From: Prescottella equi
GTDB taxonomy: Bacteria; Actinomycetota; Actinomycetes; Mycobacteriales; Mycobacteriaceae
Direction: 5' to 3'
Length of the DNA stretch: 64,000 nt
NCBI RefSeq assembly: GCF_002094305.1
Contig: NZ_LWTX01000001.1
Span: 124,001-188,000, forward strand
A model generated the notes under the pieces. The model searched no databases and was not told where the DNA came from. It saw only the letters and a program-made list of their open reading frames with translations. Position 1 is the stretch's first letter, and the number at the start of each line of letters is the position of its first letter. Shown one piece after another: positions 10,817 through 20,160 of the stretch. Made by a program: the position numbers and the translations under genes.

Positions 10817-11719
10817 ATGCGTCGCCGCTGGCCCGACCTCGATGTCCTGGAACTGCTCGTGGGCGTCGACGACCACGGAAGTCTCAGCGCGGCAAGCAGA
10901 AACGCGGGAATGGCGCAGCCCAACGGGAGCCGCGCGATCAAACAGCTCGAGCGGCAACTCGGTATGCCGCTGCTGGATCGGCGTACCACCGGATCCACAC
11001 TCACCCCGCAGGGCACCGTGGTCGTGCACTGGGCACGCCGCCTGCTCGACGAGGCGCACCGACTTCTCGACGTCGCCGACGGGCTGAGAGCCGAACGTTC
11101 CGCGGAGCTGACGATCGGCGCCAGTATGACCGTCGCCGAACATCTGCTCCCCGGGTGGCTGGGTCGCTTCCGGGGGCTCGACGCCGACGTCACCATCCAT
11201 CTCCAGGTGCTCAACTCCACCCAGGTGTTCGAGCGGCTCGAGTCGGGCGCCTGCGACGTCGGATTCGTGGAATCACCGACACTGCCGCGCAGCCTGCACA
11301 GTGTCACCGTCGCGCGGGACGAGCTGGTCGTCGTCGTGCATCCGGGGCACCCGTGGACGCGCCGGCGCAAGCCGATCACCGTCGCCGAGCTCGCGCAGAC
11401 GCCGCTCGTGGTCCGCGAGCCCGGCTCCGGCACCCGCACCACCCTCGACGTCGCCCTGCAGGACCTGCCGCGCACGCCGCCGCTGCTCGAGCTCGGCAGC
11501 GCCGCGGCCATCCGCACCAGCATCATCGCGGGTGTCGGGCCGGCGGTGATGAGCACCCTCGCAGTGGCCGATCAGGTGGCCGCGGGGGAGTTGAAGGTGG
11601 TGGACGTCGACGGCCTGGTGCTCGAACGCAGCCTGCGTGCGGTGTGGCGCGGCCCCCGTCAGCTGTCCGGCCCCGCCGGTGACCTGGTGCGCATGGTGCG
11701 CCGCAGCGGCTCCGGCTAG
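10817..11719 (+). CDS. LysR family transcriptional regulator (beside YeiH)
   Basis: A 300-residue LysR-type regulator with an N-terminal winged helix (DVLELLVGVDDHGSLSAASRNAGMAQPNGSRAIKQLERQLG) and an effector domain carrying REPGSGTRTTLD. It is divergent from the YeiH-type exporter and a paralogue of the LysR at 7565. The combination with YeiH resembles YeiE/YeiH, so a sulfur oxyanion may be the effector. The gene ends within a 4-nt convergent overlap with trmL. Confidence 0.9.
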   Translation: MRRRWPDLDVLELLVGVDDHGSLSAASRNAGMAQPNGSRAIKQLERQLGMPLLDRRTTGSTLTPQGTVVVHWARRLLDEAHRLLDVADGLRAERSAELTIGASMTVAEHLLPGWLGRFRGLDADVTIHLQVLNSTQVFERLESGACDVGFVESPTLPRSLHSVTVARDELVVVVHPGHPWTRRRKPITVAELAQTPLVVREPGSGTRTTLDVALQDLPRTPPLLELGSAAAIRTSIIAGVGPAVMSTLAVADQVAAGELKVVDVDGLVLERSLRAVWRGPRQLSGPAGDLVRMVRRSGSG

Positions 11720-12180
11720 ACGCCCCCCGCGAAACCGTGCTGGCGCCAGGCCTCGTACGTGACGACCGCCGCCGCGTTCGACAGGTTCAGCGACCGTCGG
11801 CCCGGCACCATCGGGATCCGCACCTGCGCGGTGACGTGCGGGTCCTCGAGGACGTCCTGCGCCAGCCCGGTCGGCTCGGGGCCGAACAGCAGCACGTCCC
11901 CCGGCTGGTAGGCGAGGTCCGCGTACGACGTCGACGCGTGCGCGGTGAAGGCGAAGACCCGCTCGGGTCGGAGCGCGTCCCACGCCGCCTCGAGGTTCTC
12001 GTGCACCGTCACCGAGGCGAGGTCGTGGTAGTCGAGGCCTGCGCGCCGCAGCTTGGGCTCGGACAGGTCGAACCCGAGCGGGCCGACGAGGTGCAGTTCG
12101 CAGCCCGTCCCGGCGACCATGCGGATCGCGTTTCCCGTGTTGGGTGGGATGCGGGGCTCGTGGAACATCACTCGGAACAC
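11716..12180 (-). CDS. trmL: tRNA (cytidine(34)-2'-O)-methyltransferase TrmL (SpoU family)
   Basis: A SPOUT-fold methyltransferase of about 154 residues (E. coli TrmL has 157). It has the N-terminal motif MFHEPRIPPNTGNAIRM, motif 2 LLFGPEPTGL, and the C-terminal knot motif IPMVPGRRSLNLSNAAAVVTYE that binds S-adenosylmethionine. TrmL 2'-O-methylates the wobble base of tRNA-Leu isoacceptors. A GTG at 12180 gives the family-like start MFRVMFHEPR. An ATG at 12270 would add 30 odd residues and overlap the mfpA start, so the start is uncertain. The gene corresponds to the spoU gene in the same relative position in M. tuberculosis. Confidence 0.85.
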   Translation of the reverse strand: MFRVMFHEPRIPPNTGNAIRMVAGTGCELHLVGPLGFDLSEPKLRRAGLDYHDLASVTVHENLEAAWDALRPERVFAFTAHASTSYADLAYQPGDVLLFGPEPTGLAQDVLEDPHVTAQVRIPMVPGRRSLNLSNAAAVVTYEAWRQHGFAGGV

Positions 12181-12259
12181 GGCGTTCAGCTTGCCAGGTA
12201 CGGGTCGCCGTCCGCCGAGCGGATCGCGCCGGTCGAAATTGTCGGTGGGCGGGGGCAGC

Positions 12260-12874
12260 ATGGATTTCATGACCGGTGAAATCGTCGAGATCGTGGGGGA
12301 GGACTTCTCCGATGCCCGCGCGACCGGGGAGAAGTGGGTCCGACAGCACTACACCGCGTGCTCGTTCCGCGACGCGGATCTCTCGGAACTCGACACCGAG
12401 TTCGTGGTCTTCACCGAGTGTGACTTCACCGGTGCCGACCTCACCGATTCGCACCACCACGGCAGCGCGTTCCGGTCGTGCATGTTTGCGCGGACCACCA
12501 TGTGGCACAGCAGCTTCCGAAGTTGCAGCATGCTCGGTTCGATCTTCGTCGAGTGTCAGATGCGGCCGCTGGTGGTCGAGGAGGTCGACTTCACGCTGGC
12601 GTCGATGGGCGGCGCGGACCTGCGGGGGCTGGACTTCACCGACTGTCGATTCCGCGAGGCCAACCTGGTGCAGGCAGATCTGCGCGGCGCCGTGCTGCGG
12701 TCGGTGAACCTGTCGGGCGCGCGGGTCGAGGCGATCCGGCTCGAGGGCGCCGACCTGCGCGGCGCTCACGTCGACCCCGGGCTGTGGACCGCCGCGAAAC
12801 TCGACAAGACCCGGGTCGAACTGACGCAGGCGGTCGCGTACGCGGTCGCGCACGGCCTGACCGTCGAACCGTGA
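12260..12874 (+). CDS. mfpA: Pentapeptide-repeat protein MfpA (gyrase-protecting, fluoroquinolone resistance)
   Basis: A 204-residue right-handed quadrilateral beta-helix of pentapeptide repeats A(D/N)LxX. The middle and end follow mycobacterial MfpA closely: HGSAFRSCMF, TTMWHSSFRSCSMLGSIFVEC, DFTLASMGGADLRGLDFTDC, and the C-terminal VDPGLWTAAKLDKTRVELTQAVAYAVAHGL. MfpA mimics B-form DNA, binds DNA gyrase and lowers fluoroquinolone susceptibility. It is about 20 residues longer at the N terminus than the 183-residue M. tuberculosis protein. In mycobacteria mfpA lies at the end of a kinase/GTPase conservon that includes its partner MfpB. Here it stands alone between trmL and a GNAT gene. Confidence 0.88.
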   Translation: MDFMTGEIVEIVGEDFSDARATGEKWVRQHYTACSFRDADLSELDTEFVVFTECDFTGADLTDSHHHGSAFRSCMFARTTMWHSSFRSCSMLGSIFVECQMRPLVVEEVDFTLASMGGADLRGLDFTDCRFREANLVQADLRGAVLRSVNLSGARVEAIRLEGADLRGAHVDPGLWTAAKLDKTRVELTQAVAYAVAHGLTVEP

Positions 12875-12886
12875 CGGCGCTGTCGG

Positions 12887-13393
12887 TCAGCGCACCAGTT
12901 CGCGTGCCAGCAGATCCATCAGGAGCCCGTCGCGCCACACCCCGTCTGCGCCCAGGCAGTACTCACGCATGATGCCGACCTCACGGAACCCCGCCTTGCG
13001 GTAGCACGCGATCGCCGCCGCATTCGCGGACTCGGGGTCGATGACGATCCGGTGGAAGCCGAGATCGTCGACGAGGTGGCTGCACAGCCTCCGCACCACT
13101 TCGCTTCCCAGGCCCTGCCCGTGCACGGCGCCGTCGAGGAACAGATCCAGCCCGGCGTGCCGGAACTCCGGATCGGACTCCTGGTACCACTGCGCGAATC
13201 CCACGACACGGGCGTCCACGACGACCGCGTATCCGACGGTGTCGGGGTCGTCGGCCGGCCAGTCGTCGGCGGGTTCCTTCCACCATCGGCTCACCTCGGG
13301 AAGCCGATGGATCTCGCGCAGCCGTGCGTGGTGGGACGGCTGGACGGGGGTCAACAGGACACGTGGACCACGAAGATCCGGAGCCGGTGACAT
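12887..13393 (-). CDS. GNAT acetyltransferase, aminoglycoside 6'-N-acetyltransferase-like
   Basis: A 168-residue GNAT-fold protein. Motif A is HGQGLGSEVVRRLCSHLVDDLGFHRIVIDPESANAAAIACYRKAGF, which gives the acetyl-CoA loop (GQGLGS) and the NAxAIxCYxKxGF helix. The upstream part (RLPEVSRWWKEP, then VVGFAQWYQESDPEFRHAGLDLFL) resembles AAC(6')-Ib-type enzymes and siderophore N6-lysine acetyltransferases. Substrate choice between aminoglycoside and hydroxylysine cannot be made by eye. It is convergent with mfpA (12 bp apart) and divergent from folD (22 bp), so its promoter is probably shared with folD. Confidence 0.8.
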   Translation of the reverse strand: MSPAPDLRGPRVLLTPVQPSHHARLREIHRLPEVSRWWKEPADDWPADDPDTVGYAVVVDARVVGFAQWYQESDPEFRHAGLDLFLDGAVHGQGLGSEVVRRLCSHLVDDLGFHRIVIDPESANAAAIACYRKAGFREVGIMREYCLGADGVWRDGLLMDLLARELVR

Positions 13394-13415
13394 GCAGCGA
13401 CCCTAGCCTGGAACA

Positions 13416-14285
13416 ATGGTCGCCGTGACTGCAACGATCCTGGATGGCAAAGCAACCCGCGACGAGATTTTCGAGGACCTCGAGGCCAGGGTGGCAGCCC
13501 TGAAGGAGAAGGGCATCACGCCCGGACTGGGCACCATCCTCGTCGGCGACGACCCCGGTTCGGCCGCCTACGTGCGCGGCAAGCACAACGACTGCGCGAA
13601 GGTGGGCATCACCTCGATCCGTCGCGACCTGCCGGCCGACATCACGCAGGAAGAGCTCGAGGCCACGATCGACGAGCTCAACGCCAATCCCGAGTGCACC
13701 GGCTACATCGTGCAGCTCCCGCTGCCGAAGCACCTCGACGAGAACGCCGCGCTCGAGCGCGTCGACCCCGACAAGGACGCCGACGGCCTGCACCCGGTGA
13801 ACCTGGGGCGCCTGGTCCTGGGCAAGGAGGCGCCGCTGCCGTGCACCCCGCGCGGCATCGTGCACCTGCTGCGTCGCTACGAGGTTCCGATCGCCGGTGC
13901 CCACGTCGCCGTCGTCGGTCGTGGCGTCACCGTCGGGCGCCCGATCGGCCTGCTGCTCACCCGCCGCACCGAGAACGCGACGGTCACGCTGTGCCACACC
14001 GGAACCCGTGACCTGGCCGCGCAGGTGCGCCAGGCGGACATCGTGATCGCTGCCGCCGGCGTGCCCGGTCTGATCACCGCGGACATGGTCAAGCCGGGTG
14101 CCGCCGTGCTCGACGTGGGCGTCAGCCGCACCGCCGACGGACTGCGCGGTGACGTCGCCGACGACGTCCGCGAGGTCGCCGGCTTCGTGTCACCGAACCC
14201 CGGTGGTGTCGGACCGCTCACGCGTGCCTTCCTGCTCACCAATGTCGTGGAGCGGGCCGAGCAGCTCGCCGGACAGTCCGACTAG
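13416..14285 (+). CDS. folD: Bifunctional methylenetetrahydrofolate dehydrogenase/cyclohydrolase FolD
   Basis: A 289-residue cytoplasmic enzyme of one-carbon metabolism that interconverts 5,10-methylene-THF, 5,10-methenyl-THF and 10-formyl-THF with NADP. Visible motifs are [23 protein letters not shown] (substrate and catalytic Lys region), [28 protein letters not shown], the NADP motif [19 protein letters not shown] and [17 protein letters not shown]. The ATG at 13416 gives [19 protein letters not shown]; a GTG at 13425 is an alternative. The gene is followed by DUF3017 after 9 bp, an arrangement also seen in mycobacteria. Confidence 0.95.
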   Translation: MVAVTATILDGKATRDEIFEDLEARVAALKEKGITPGLGTILVGDDPGSAAYVRGKHNDCAKVGITSIRRDLPADITQEELEATIDELNANPECTGYIVQLPLPKHLDENAALERVDPDKDADGLHPVNLGRLVLGKEAPLPCTPRGIVHLLRRYEVPIAGAHVAVVGRGVTVGRPIGLLLTRRTENATVTLCHTGTRDLAAQVRQADIVIAAAGVPGLITADMVKPGAAVLDVGVSRTADGLRGDVADDVREVAGFVSPNPGGVGPLTRAFLLTNVVERAEQLAGQSD

Positions 14286-14294
14286 GACCGGTCC

Positions 14295-14570
14295 GTGACG
14301 CAGTTCGCGCGCAGGAATTGGCCGTTGCTCGCCGTCGTCCTCGTGGTGGCGGCGGCCTTCGTGCTGGTCCTTGCCGACCGCTGGCGCCGGGGCGCCCTCG
14401 TTCTCGGGGGCGCCATGGTGCTCGCGGCTCTCCTGCGCGCGGCACTGTCGCCCGACCGGGTGGGGCTGCTCGCCGTGCGCGGCAAGGGATTCGATGTGGC
14501 GGCGATGGCGGTCGTCGGGGCCACGATCATCGCGCTGGCGGCGTCGATCGACCCCCTCGGGACCGACTGA
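14295..14570 (+). CDS. DUF3017 small membrane protein
   Basis: A 91-residue protein with three hydrophobic helices (about residues 9-27, 33-48 and 66-84), separated by a short basic turn (DRWRRG) and a loop with RVGLLAVRGKGFDV. This is the DUF3017 pattern of actinobacteria, almost always found directly after folD. The function is unknown. The GTG start lies 9 bp after the folD stop, so the two are co-transcribed. Confidence 0.85.
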   Translation: MTQFARRNWPLLAVVLVVAAAFVLVLADRWRRGALVLGGAMVLAALLRAALSPDRVGLLAVRGKGFDVAAMAVVGATIIALAASIDPLGTD

Positions 14571-14600
14571 CGCGCCGCTCGAATCTGCGGGAGTTCGCGC

Positions 14601-15746
14601 TCAGCCCCGGCGGGCGGCGCGCGCCAGTTCCATCGTCTCCTTCAACAGTTCCGCCACGGCGTCCGCTTCGGTGAGGAAGCCGTCGTGGCCGTCCTTCGAT
14701 TCCAGGACCCGCAGCCCGTCGCTGCCCGGCAGCCCGTCCGCGAGTTCCTGCTGCAGGCGTAGCGGATACAGCCGGTCGGAGTCGACGCCGCCGACGATCA
14801 CGGGCACGTTCGTCGACGCGAGCGCCGCCGCGACACCGCCGCGTCCGCGACCGATGTCGTGCCGGTTCATCGCTTCGGTCAGCAACACGTAGGTGGCGGG
14901 ATCGAAGCGGGCAACCAGCTTGTCGGCCTGGTGGTCGAGATAGCTCTGGACCGCGTACCGGCCACCGTCCCAAGGATTCTCGTCGGCCTGGGCGTCGTTG
15001 GCGAAACGGGAGTCGAGTTCGGCCTCGGTGCGGTACGTCAGGTGCGCGATCCGGCGGGCGAGTCCCAGACCGGTGCGGGGAATCCGCCCGGTGCCGTGGT
15101 AGTCACCGCCCTGCCAGTCGGGATCGCTCGTCACGGCGGCGATCTGGGTGGTCTGGGTGCCGATCTGGTCGGCGGTGGCGCGAGCACCGACCGCGAGGAC
15201 CAGAGCCGAGTCGACCCGATCGGGATGCCCGACGATCCACTCGAGTGTCCGCATGCCGCCCATCGACCCGCCGATGACGGACGAGAAACGTTCGATGCCG
15301 AGCACGTCGGCGAGGGCGACCTCGGCAGCCACCTGATCGCGGATGGAGATCTCCGGGAAGCGCGAACCCCACACCGTGCCGTCCGCGGCAATCGAACCGG
15401 GTCCCGTCGTACCGCGGCAGCCGCCGAGCACGTTGGTGGCGATCACGCACCACTCGTTCGTGTCGATCGGGGCGCCCGGGCCGATCATGCCGTCCCACCA
15501 GCCGGGGGAGGGGTGCTCGTCGTCCGCGGGGCCCGTCACGTGCGAGTCGCCGGTCAGGGCATGCTCGACGAGGACCACATTGTCCCGGTCGGTCGCGAGC
15601 TCACCCCACCGCTGGACGGCGAGCTCGACATCGGGAAGAACCACACCGCTCTCGAGTTCGATCGAGCCGACGTGGACAAAGCACAAGCGCCCGCCCGGCG
15701 GGGGGAACCCCGCCGGACGGGCGTTGCGAACGGAGCTGACGGTCAA
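14601..15746 (-). CDS. metX: Homoserine O-acetyltransferase MetX
   Basis: A 381-residue alpha/beta-hydrolase acyltransferase that makes O-acetyl-L-homoserine from acetyl-CoA and homoserine, the first committed step of methionine synthesis. Visible are the oxyanion/substrate motif [21 protein letters not shown], the nucleophile elbow [16 protein letters not shown], and the C-terminal catalytic His in SKDGHDGFL. Length matches the 379-residue mycobacterial enzyme. Its start codon overlaps the stop of metY by 4 bp, so translation is coupled. Transcription comes from the SAM-IV riboswitch leader upstream of metY. Confidence 0.95.
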   Translation of the reverse strand: MTVSSVRNARPAGFPPPGGRLCFVHVGSIELESGVVLPDVELAVQRWGELATDRDNVVLVEHALTGDSHVTGPADDEHPSPGWWDGMIGPGAPIDTNEWCVIATNVLGGCRGTTGPGSIAADGTVWGSRFPEISIRDQVAAEVALADVLGIERFSSVIGGSMGGMRTLEWIVGHPDRVDSALVLAVGARATADQIGTQTTQIAAVTSDPDWQGGDYHGTGRIPRTGLGLARRIAHLTYRTEAELDSRFANDAQADENPWDGGRYAVQSYLDHQADKLVARFDPATYVLLTEAMNRHDIGRGRGGVAAALASTNVPVIVGGVDSDRLYPLRLQQELADGLPGSDGLRVLESKDGHDGFLTEADAVAELLKETMELARAARRG

Positions 15747-17056
15747 GATGCCGCCGCCGCGAAACCGGCGTCGAGGTCGGCGAGGATGTCGTCGATGCCC
15801 TCGATGCCGACGGCGAGCCGGACCAGGCCGGGGGTGACACCCGACGCGAGCTGCTCCTCCGGAGTGAGCTGCGAGTGGGTGGTCGACGCCGGGTGGATCA
15901 CCAGCGAGCGCACGTCACCGATGTTGGCGACGTGGCTGTGCAGGGTGAGCGCGTTGACGAACTTCTTGCCGGCCTCGACCCCACCGGCCAGCTCGAACGC
16001 GACGATCGCGCCGGTGCCGCGCGGGGCGATCGTCTTCGCCCGCTCGTGCCACGGCGACGACGGCAGCCCGGCGTACGAGACCGACGTGACCTCCGGTCGG
16101 GCCTCGAGGTACTCGGCGACGGCCTTGGCGTTGGCGACGTGGCGCTCCATCCGCAGACTGAGCGTCTCGATGCCCTGCGAGATCAGGAACGCGTTGAAGG
16201 GCGAGACCGCGGAACCCAGGTCGCGCAGCAGCTGCACGCGGGCCTTGAGAGCGAACGCCGGCGCGCCGAGATCTGCGAAGACGACACCGTGGTAGCTCGG
16301 GTCGGCAGTCGTGAAGTTGGTGTGGCGGCCCTGTGTCCAGTCGAACTTTCCACCGTCGACGATCACACCGGCGACCGCGGTGCCGTGGCCGCCGAGGTAC
16401 TTCGTGGCCGAGTGGACGACGATGTCGGCGCCGTGCTCGAGCGGACGGATCAGGTACGGGCTCGCGACGGTGTTGTCGACGATCAGCGGGATGCCGTTCT
16501 CGTGCGCCACCTTCGAGATCCCCGGGATGTCGAGGATGTCGTTGCGAGGGTTCGAGATCGACTCGCCGTAGAACGCCTTGGTGTTCGGGCGGATCGCGGC
16601 ACGCCACTGCTCGACGTCGTCGGGATCCTCGACGAACGAGACCTCGATGCCCAACTTGCGCAGCGAGTAGTGGAACAGGTTGTACGTGCCGCCGTACAGA
16701 CGCGGGCTCGACACGATGTGGTCGCCGGCCTCGGCGAGGTTGAGGATCGCGAACGTCTCGGCGGCCTGCCCGGAGGCCAGCAGCAGAGCGGCGACGCCAC
16801 CCTCGAGCGCGGCGATGCGCTGCTCGACGGCGTCCTGCGTCGGGTTCATGATGCGGGTGTAGATGTTGCCGGGCTCGGCCAGGCCGAACAGCGCTGCGGC
16901 ATGGTCGGTGCTGTCGAACGTGTACGACGTGGTCTGGTAGATCGGCAACGCGCGGGCGTTGGTGGCGCCGTCGGGTGTCTGTCCCGCGTGGACCTGCTTG
17001 GTCTCGAAGCTCCAGTTCGCGGTCGGGTCGACAGCGGCGTCCGTGATTTCGGTCAT
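15743..17056 (-). CDS. metY: O-acetylhomoserine sulfhydrylase (aminocarboxypropyltransferase) MetY
   Basis: A 437-residue PLP enzyme of the Cys/Met metabolism family. It joins O-acetylhomoserine with sulfide to give homocysteine, taking over from MetX. Visible motifs are the N-terminal FETKQVHAG, the substrate/PLP region [35 protein letters not shown], and the PLP Lys in [13 protein letters not shown]. The ATG at 17056 is preferred because all upstream in-frame sequence belongs to the riboswitch leader. It is the first gene of the metY-metX operon. Use of free sulfide links it functionally with the sulfide genes at the left end of the window. Confidence 0.95.
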   Translation of the reverse strand: MTEITDAAVDPTANWSFETKQVHAGQTPDGATNARALPIYQTTSYTFDSTDHAAALFGLAEPGNIYTRIMNPTQDAVEQRIAALEGGVAALLLASGQAAETFAILNLAEAGDHIVSSPRLYGGTYNLFHYSLRKLGIEVSFVEDPDDVEQWRAAIRPNTKAFYGESISNPRNDILDIPGISKVAHENGIPLIVDNTVASPYLIRPLEHGADIVVHSATKYLGGHGTAVAGVIVDGGKFDWTQGRHTNFTTADPSYHGVVFADLGAPAFALKARVQLLRDLGSAVSPFNAFLISQGIETLSLRMERHVANAKAVAEYLEARPEVTSVSYAGLPSSPWHERAKTIAPRGTGAIVAFELAGGVEAGKKFVNALTLHSHVANIGDVRSLVIHPASTTHSQLTPEEQLASGVTPGLVRLAVGIEGIDDILADLDAGFAAAAS

Positions 17057-17189
17057 GAGTCGTTCTACTCCAGGGTGTGAAGTCTGCAGATGGGGTTGGC
17101 GCAGCATCGACTGCGCGCCTGTGGACCGGCTACTCGTGACAACTACACATGAAGAACCTCCGGTGGGGCATGGCCCGGTCAGTGGGTCC

Positions 17190-17318
17190 GTCCCAGCGGA
17201 CCCGCGCTTGTCTTCCGGCTCGAGTCGGAAGACCAGGTCATCACCCGGGGCACCCCACCGCGGTTGGAGGGTTGCCGGCCAGCGAGCCGGGGCTTGACGC
17301 TGACACTCATGACCTGGC
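17190..17318 (-). promoter_or_regulatory. SAM-IV riboswitch upstream of metY-metX
   Basis: On the minus strand the P1 pairing CCAGGTCAT (17318-17310) and ATGACCTGG (17241-17233) encloses a core with GTCAAGCCCCGGCT, CTGGCCGGCAACCCTCCAACC and GCGGTGGGGTGCC. A hairpin (TCTTCC...GGAAGA, 17211-17232) follows, then AAGCGCGGGTCC. This core and order match the SAM-IV class known upstream of metY/metX in Actinomycetales, which binds S-adenosylmethionine and lowers expression. No clear intrinsic terminator lies between it and the start of metY. A 6-bp hairpin (17099-17116) sits about 43 nt before the ATG, so control may be translational or Rho-dependent. The 3' boundary is approximate. Confidence 0.9.
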
Positions 17319-17614
17319 CGTGATCTTAACGGCAGAAACGGGCACACGGGAAGGAGGGGGCTGATCTTTCGACCCCAGGTGTGGAGAACCGGCAAAGTTA
17401 CCGGTAGGTAGGGGTAGTGAGCCAGGGGGCATGGTTGCGCTCGGAAGCAATAGCAGTACGCTCGTCATGTTTGGGTCGTCCCTGCCGAGGGAGATCCGAA
17501 CCGTCTACGTTTGATAATTGAACCGTTGGCGGGTCCACTCACAAAGTGGCCCGTGCACCCCCAGTACCCAGGGAACGGAACCAGGGACACTTCCTAGGAG
17601 GACGCGAAGCCCCC
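17319..17614 (+). promoter_or_regulatory. Divergent metY / icd promoter region
   Basis: A 296-bp stretch between the riboswitch and the icd start with no credible gene. It must hold the metY promoter (minus strand) and the icd promoter. A relatively AT-rich patch (CGTCTACGTTTGATAATTG, 17502-17520) carries a possible -10 such as TTGATAATT about 95 bp before icd. The icd Shine-Dalgarno AGGAGGA is at 17596-17602. No clear operator was seen. Confidence 0.4.
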
Positions 17615-18832
17615 ATGTCCAAGATCAAGGTCGAAGGCAAGGTCGTCGAACTCGACGGCGACGAGATGACGCGCATCATCTGGCAGTTCATCAAAGACAA
17701 GCTGATCCATCCCTACCTGGATGTCGATCTCGAGTACTACGACCTGGGGATCGAGCATCGCGATGCCACCGACGACCAGGTCACCATCGACGCCGCCGAA
17801 GCGATCAAGAAGCACGGCGTCGGCGTCAAGTGCGCCACGATCACCCCGGACGAGGCGCGGGTCGAGGAATTCGGCCTGAAGAAGATGTGGCGTTCCCCGA
17901 ACGGCACCATCCGTAACATCCTGGGCGGCACGATCTTCCGCGCCCCCATCCTGATCTCGAACGTCCCGCGTCTGGTCCCCGGTTGGACCAAGCCGGTGAT
18001 CGTCGGCCGTCACGCCTTCGGTGACCAGTACCGCGCCACCGACTTCAAGGCACCCGGCGCCGGCACCGTCACCATCACCTACACCCCGGACGACGGCTCC
18101 GAGCCGATCCAGCACGAGGTGTGCCGCTTGCCCGAGGACGGCGGCGTGGTCATGGGTATGTACAACTACAAGAAGTCCATCCAGGACTTCGCGCGGGCCT
18201 CGCTGTCCTACGGCCTGCAGCAGAACTACCCGGTGTACCTCTCCACCAAGAACACGATCCTCAAGGCCTACGACGGCATGTTCAAGGACGAGTTCCAGCG
18301 GATCTACGAGGACGAGTTCAAGGCCGAGTTCGACGCCGCCGGCCTGCACTACGAGCACCGCCTCATCGACGACATGGTCGCCTCGTCCCTCAAGTGGGAG
18401 GGTGGCTACGTCTGGGCCTGCAAGAACTACGACGGTGACGTCCAGTCCGACACCGTTGCGCAGGGCTACGGCTCGCTGGGTCTGATGACCTCCGTGCTGA
18501 TGACCCCGGACGGCCGTACCGTCGAGGCGGAGGCCGCACACGGCACGGTCACGCGCCACTACCGTCAGCACCAGCAGGGCAAGCCGACGTCGACCAACCC
18601 GATCGCGTCGATCTTCGCGTGGACCCGGGGCCTCGAGCACCGCGGCAAGCTGGACAACACCCCGGAGCTGATCGAGTTCGCACAGCAGCTCGAGGACGTC
18701 GTCATCAAGACCGTCGAGAACGGTCAGATGACCAAGGACCTCGCATTGCTGGTCGGCCCGGACCAGGCCTGGCAGACCACCGAGGAGTTCCTCGCGACCC
18801 TCGACGAGAACCTGCAGAAGGCGCGCGCGTAA
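17615..18832 (+). CDS. icd: NADP-dependent isocitrate dehydrogenase (dimeric, eukaryote-like type)
   Basis: A 405-residue TCA-cycle enzyme converting isocitrate to 2-oxoglutarate with NADPH production. It has the homodimeric ICDH pattern: [41 protein letters not shown] for substrate binding, [41 protein letters not shown] and [14 protein letters not shown]. The length matches M. tuberculosis Icd1. The ATG follows AGGAGGA at 12 nt. A strong terminator follows. Confidence 0.96.
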   Translation: MSKIKVEGKVVELDGDEMTRIIWQFIKDKLIHPYLDVDLEYYDLGIEHRDATDDQVTIDAAEAIKKHGVGVKCATITPDEARVEEFGLKKMWRSPNGTIRNILGGTIFRAPILISNVPRLVPGWTKPVIVGRHAFGDQYRATDFKAPGAGTVTITYTPDDGSEPIQHEVCRLPEDGGVVMGMYNYKKSIQDFARASLSYGLQQNYPVYLSTKNTILKAYDGMFKDEFQRIYEDEFKAEFDAAGLHYEHRLIDDMVASSLKWEGGYVWACKNYDGDVQSDTVAQGYGSLGLMTSVLMTPDGRTVEAEAAHGTVTRHYRQHQQGKPTSTNPIASIFAWTRGLEHRGKLDNTPELIEFAQQLEDVVIKTVENGQMTKDLALLVGPDQAWQTTEEFLATLDENLQKARA

Positions 18833-18849
18833 TCGCGTAACCCTCGCCG

Positions 18850-18884
18850 AAACGGGACGTTCCCCTCGTGGGAACGTCCCGTTT
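18850..18884 (+). terminator. Strong intrinsic terminator after icd
   Basis: A 15-bp perfect stem (18850-18864 with 18870-18884) closes a 5-nt loop and is followed by CCATTTCC. It starts 17 bp past the icd stop codon. It is the best terminator hairpin in the window. Confidence 0.88.
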
Positions 18885-18940
18885 CCATTTCCTCACTACC
18901 GTCGGACGTCTTGTTCCACCGTGCCCGGAAGGTATCTCTC

Positions 18941-20140
18941 TTGACCGTCTCGGCCACCGTTCCCGCGCCGTCCGGCAGCCCCGTCCCGGCTGCCCGACGC
19001 CGCCGCGCGATGTTCGCCCTCGCGATGGGCGGCTTCGGCATCGGCACCACCGAGTTCGCCGCGATGGGCCTGTTGCCGCAGATCGCCGGCGGCCTGAAAA
19101 TCTCCGAGTCCACTGCCGGACACGTCATCACCGCGTACGCGCTCGGCGTCGTCGTGGGCGCGCCGGTCATCGCCGCACTGACTGCGAGGGTTCCGCGCAA
19201 GACCCTGCTGATCGCGCTGATGATCGCGTTCACCGTCGGCAACGCCGCCACGATCGTCGCGCCCAGCTACGGCGGACTGCTGGTGGCGCGCTTCGTCGCG
19301 GGACTCCCGCACGGCGCCTACTTCGGCGTCGCGTCGCTGGTCGCCGCGTACCTCGCCGGACCGGGGCACCGTGCGAAGGCTGTCGCGATGGTCATGAGCG
19401 GCCTCGCGGTTGCCAACGTCGCCGGGGTGCCGGCGGCGACCTGGATCGGGCAGGGGCTCGGCTGGCGCAGCGCGTTCGCCGTCGTCGCCCTGATCGGCGC
19501 GCTCACCGTCGCGGCGATCGCGCTCCGGGTACCGCCCCTGCACGACGTGCGCACCACCGACCCGCGGACCGAACTGTCCGCCCTCCGGCGCGGACAGGTG
19601 TGGCTCACCCTCGTCGTCGCCACCGTGGGCTTCGGCGGCATGTTCGCGGTGTACACGTACGTCGGCTGGACCATGACCGACGTCGCCGGACTCCCGGTGA
19701 CGCTGGTGCCCGTCGCGCTCATGGTCTACGGGCTCGGCATGGTGGCCGGCAACACCCTCGGCGGCCGCCTCGCCGACCGGGCGCTCACCCCCGGACTCTT
19801 CGCGATGCTCGCTGCCCTGGTGGGGCTCCTGGCGCTCTTCGCGGTCGCGGCGCACAATCCCTTCACCGCGATGCTCGTGCTGTTCCTCGTCGCCTCCGCC
19901 GGCTCGGCGCTCGTGCCCGGCCTGCAGACTCGGCTGATGGACGTGGCCGCCGATGCGCAGACCCTCGCGGCCGCCCTCAACCACTCCGCGCTCAACGTCG
20001 CGAACGCGTTCGGCGCATGGATCGGTGGGGTCGTCATCGCGGCGGGCCTCGGCTACACCGCTCCCGCTCTGGTCGGGTCGGCGCTCGCGCTCGCCGGTCT
20101 GGCAGTCCTGGCCGTCGCGGTGGTGACGGCGCGTCGGTGA
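18941..20140 (+). CDS. MFS transporter (DHA1 drug-efflux-like)
   Basis: A 399-residue major facilitator with 12 predicted helices. It has the first-helix pattern MFALAMGGFGIGTTEFAAMGLLPQIA typical of AraJ/YdhP/CmlR-like drug:proton antiporters, motif A-like VIAALTARVPRKTLL, and FVAGLPHGAYFGV. It probably exports a small hydrophobic compound; the substrate cannot be told. The TTG at 18941 is chosen because GGAAGG lies 8 nt upstream; other in-frame starts lack an SD. The downstream xthA start follows within about 20 bp, so the genes probably form one transcript. Confidence 0.85.
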   Translation: MTVSATVPAPSGSPVPAARRRRAMFALAMGGFGIGTTEFAAMGLLPQIAGGLKISESTAGHVITAYALGVVVGAPVIAALTARVPRKTLLIALMIAFTVGNAATIVAPSYGGLLVARFVAGLPHGAYFGVASLVAAYLAGPGHRAKAVAMVMSGLAVANVAGVPAATWIGQGLGWRSAFAVVALIGALTVAAIALRVPPLHDVRTTDPRTELSALRRGQVWLTLVVATVGFGGMFAVYTYVGWTMTDVAGLPVTLVPVALMVYGLGMVAGNTLGGRLADRALTPGLFAMLAALVGLLALFAVAAHNPFTAMLVLFLVASAGSALVPGLQTRLMDVAADAQTLAAALNHSALNVANAFGAWIGGVVIAAGLGYTAPALVGSALALAGLAVLAVAVVTARR

Positions 20141-20160
20141 CGTCCGATACGGTTCTCCGC

